Assembly: GCA_013001485.1 (NCBI GenBank)
Contig: JABDMN010000381.1
Location: 1 to 5,579 of the forward strand
From: Acidimicrobiia bacterium
GTDB taxonomy: Bacteria > Actinomycetota > Acidimicrobiia > Spongiisociales > UBA5794
DNA: 5,579 nucleotides
Reading direction: 5' to 3'
The position numbers and the translations under genes were made by a program. Each line of letters begins with the position of its first letter. Position 1 is the first letter of the stretch. The notes under the pieces were generated by a model that ran no database searches, was not told where the DNA came from, and worked only from the letters and a program-made list of their open reading frames with translations. This document shows, piece after piece, positions 5,301 to 5,579 of the stretch.

Positions 5301-5579
5301 CCACGCCCGGTCGACCGGCCCCTACTCGATGATCACCCAGCAGCCGTTGGGCGGTAAGGCGCAGTTCGGTGGCCAGCGATTCGGTGAGATGGAGGTGTGG
5401 GCACTCGAGGCGTACGGCGCCGCCTACGCACTGCAGGAACTGTTGACCATCAAGTCCGACGATGTCCGGGGCCGCGTGAAGGTCTACGAGGCAATCGTCA
5501 AGGGCGAGAACATTCCGGAGCCGGGCATCCCCGAGTCCTTCAAGGTCTTGGTGAAGGAGATGCAGAGCCTCTGCCTCAA
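2356..5579 (+). CDS. rpoB: DNA-directed RNA polymerase subunit beta (3' end outside window)
   Basis: Beta forms one pincer of RNA polymerase and, with beta', the active centre; it is also the rifampicin target. 1074 codons are visible of an expected 1150-1180, with no stop or frameshift; the last two bases (AA) begin the next codon. Order of landmarks: N-terminal RLSFAKIP with [31 protein letters not shown] and [12 protein letters not shown] (about residues 110-140); rifampicin region 381-407 ([11 protein letters not shown]...THRRRLSAL), keeping Q387, D390, H400 and S405 (E. coli 513, 516, 526, 531); [14 protein letters not shown] 433-446; [11 protein letters not shown] 674-684 with the E682-D683 pair; [12 protein letters not shown] 832-843 with K834 and K842 near the active site; [20 protein letters not shown] 996-1015. 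Offsets to E. coli numbering rise by 100 between NFED and [12 protein letters not shown], so the E. coli insertion there is absent, as in actinobacteria. rpoC is expected downstream. Confidence 0.98.
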   Translation, partial: MARARNRLSFAKIPEVLPLPNLLEVQHESFNWFLESGLKQIFDEISPIEDFTGNLALELTEHRFGDPLLSIEDAKEQDSNYSKPLFVTARFMNRETGEIKEQQVFLGDFPIMTPNGTFIINGTERVVVSQLVRSPGVYFDQSIDKTSDRDVFSAKVIPGRGAWLEFDVDKKDTVGVRVDRKRRQFVTTFLRALGFAETDEELLALFDGSELIANTLEKDPTSDRDEALVDLYRKLRPGELTTVESAKNLINTLFYNPKRYDLTRVGRYKLDQKFDRKGISLDQYRIDEHGLLSDDDVLGALKYLVNLAEGTDGYRTDDIDHFGNRRVRTVGELIQNQIRVGLSRLERVVRERMTTQDPEAITPQSLINIRPVVASIKEFFGTSQLSQFMDQPNPLAGLTHRRRLSALGPGGLSRERAGFEVRDVHPSHYGRMCPIETPEGPNIGLIGSLASYAKVNRYGFIETPYRRVVKGKATKRVDYLTAAQEDGHVIAQANAKLKDDGSFADSRVLVRKTGGDVDTVAPKDIDYMDVSPKQVVSVATSLIPFLEHDDANRALMGSNMQRQAVPLLRSDSPLVGTGVEGRAAVDSGDVIISPVAGEVVEVTGDHITVKESGKNKKHTFNLKKFERSNQGTCINQKPLVVEGENVKVGDILADGPSTEDGELALGRNLLVAFMPWEGHNFEDAIVVSERLVKEDMLTSIHIDEHEIEARDTKLGAEELTRDIPNVAEEVLRDLDDRGVIRIGAEVGPGDYLVGKVTPKGETELTPEERLLRAIFGEKAREVRDVSLKVPHGETGKAIAIKEFSREDGYDLPPGMNELVRVYVAKMRKISEGDKLAGRHGNKGVISKVLPVEDMPFLEDGTPVDIILSPLGVPSRMNLGQVLETHLGWAAAQGWESFSGTTDISKGAKAWTKVATPVFDGAHEDEILNLLEKANPNRDGQKLVSRIGKAQLYDGRSGEPYDSPITVGYVYILKLIHLVDDKIHARSTGPYSMITQQPLGGKAQFGGQRFGEMEVWALEAYGAAYALQELLTIKSDDVRGRVKVYEAIVKGENIPEPGIPESFKVLVKEMQSLCL

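Noticed and set aside
5578..5579. rpoB as a truncated gene
   Set aside because: The frame is open and well conserved to the last base; the missing C-terminus is due to the window edge.
1..5579. Mobile elements, CRISPR arrays, tRNA or rRNA genes, defence genes
   Set aside because: No transposase or integrase sequence, regular direct repeats, cloverleaf or foreign gene was seen on either strand; gene order is the standard rplA-rplJ-rplL-rpoB.

Overview
The window is a piece of the conserved bacterial ribosomal-protein / RNA polymerase cluster, all on the + strand: the 3' end of rplA (L1), then rplJ (L10), rplL (L7/L12), and the first 1074 codons of rpoB (RNA polymerase beta), which runs off the right edge. 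The DNA is GC-rich. The beta subunit is clearly of actinobacterial type: it lacks the ~100-residue insertion found in E. coli beta between the catalytic-loop region and the [12 protein letters not shown] motif, and long stretches match what I recall of mycobacterial and streptomycete beta. Its N-terminus ([18 protein letters not shown]) and the L10 sequence differ from the classical Actinomycetes. I therefore infer a deep-branching Actinomycetota lineage, for example an Acidimicrobiia-like one; this finer placement is only moderately supported.

Layout. Positions 1-446 hold the C-terminal two thirds of L1. A 449-base gap (447-895) follows. It contains hairpins with no U-tract (454-535, weak; 570-615, strong), a 20-bp imperfect palindrome (671-690), a good sigma-A type promoter (TTGACG-17-TACGAT, 707-735) and a ~150-nt leader. 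The leader ends in an intrinsic terminator (821-858) whose 5' arm can pair instead with an upstream GGAGCC element, which is the layout expected of an L10-autoregulated leader. rplJ (896-1678) and rplL (1682-2077) are separated by 3 nt, and the rplL ribosome-binding site lies inside the last codons of rplJ. A 278-base gap (2078-2355) then holds a U-less 11-bp hairpin, a second promoter (TTGACA-18-TATGGT, 2137-2166), a ~180-nt leader with mutually exclusive hairpins, and a terminator-like hairpin with a T run (2298-2334) just before the strong RBS and TTG start of rpoB.

How it works together. L10 and L12 build the ribosomal stalk that recruits translation GTPases, and RpoB is the catalytic-core partner of beta'. 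The two promoters and two terminator-like leaders suggest that stalk proteins and polymerase are tuned separately although their genes are adjacent. The genes themselves are ordinary housekeeping genes. I see no mobile element, CRISPR array, defence system or foreign gene. The points most worth a second look are the two RNA leaders and the 90-residue acidic, alanine-rich tail on L10.
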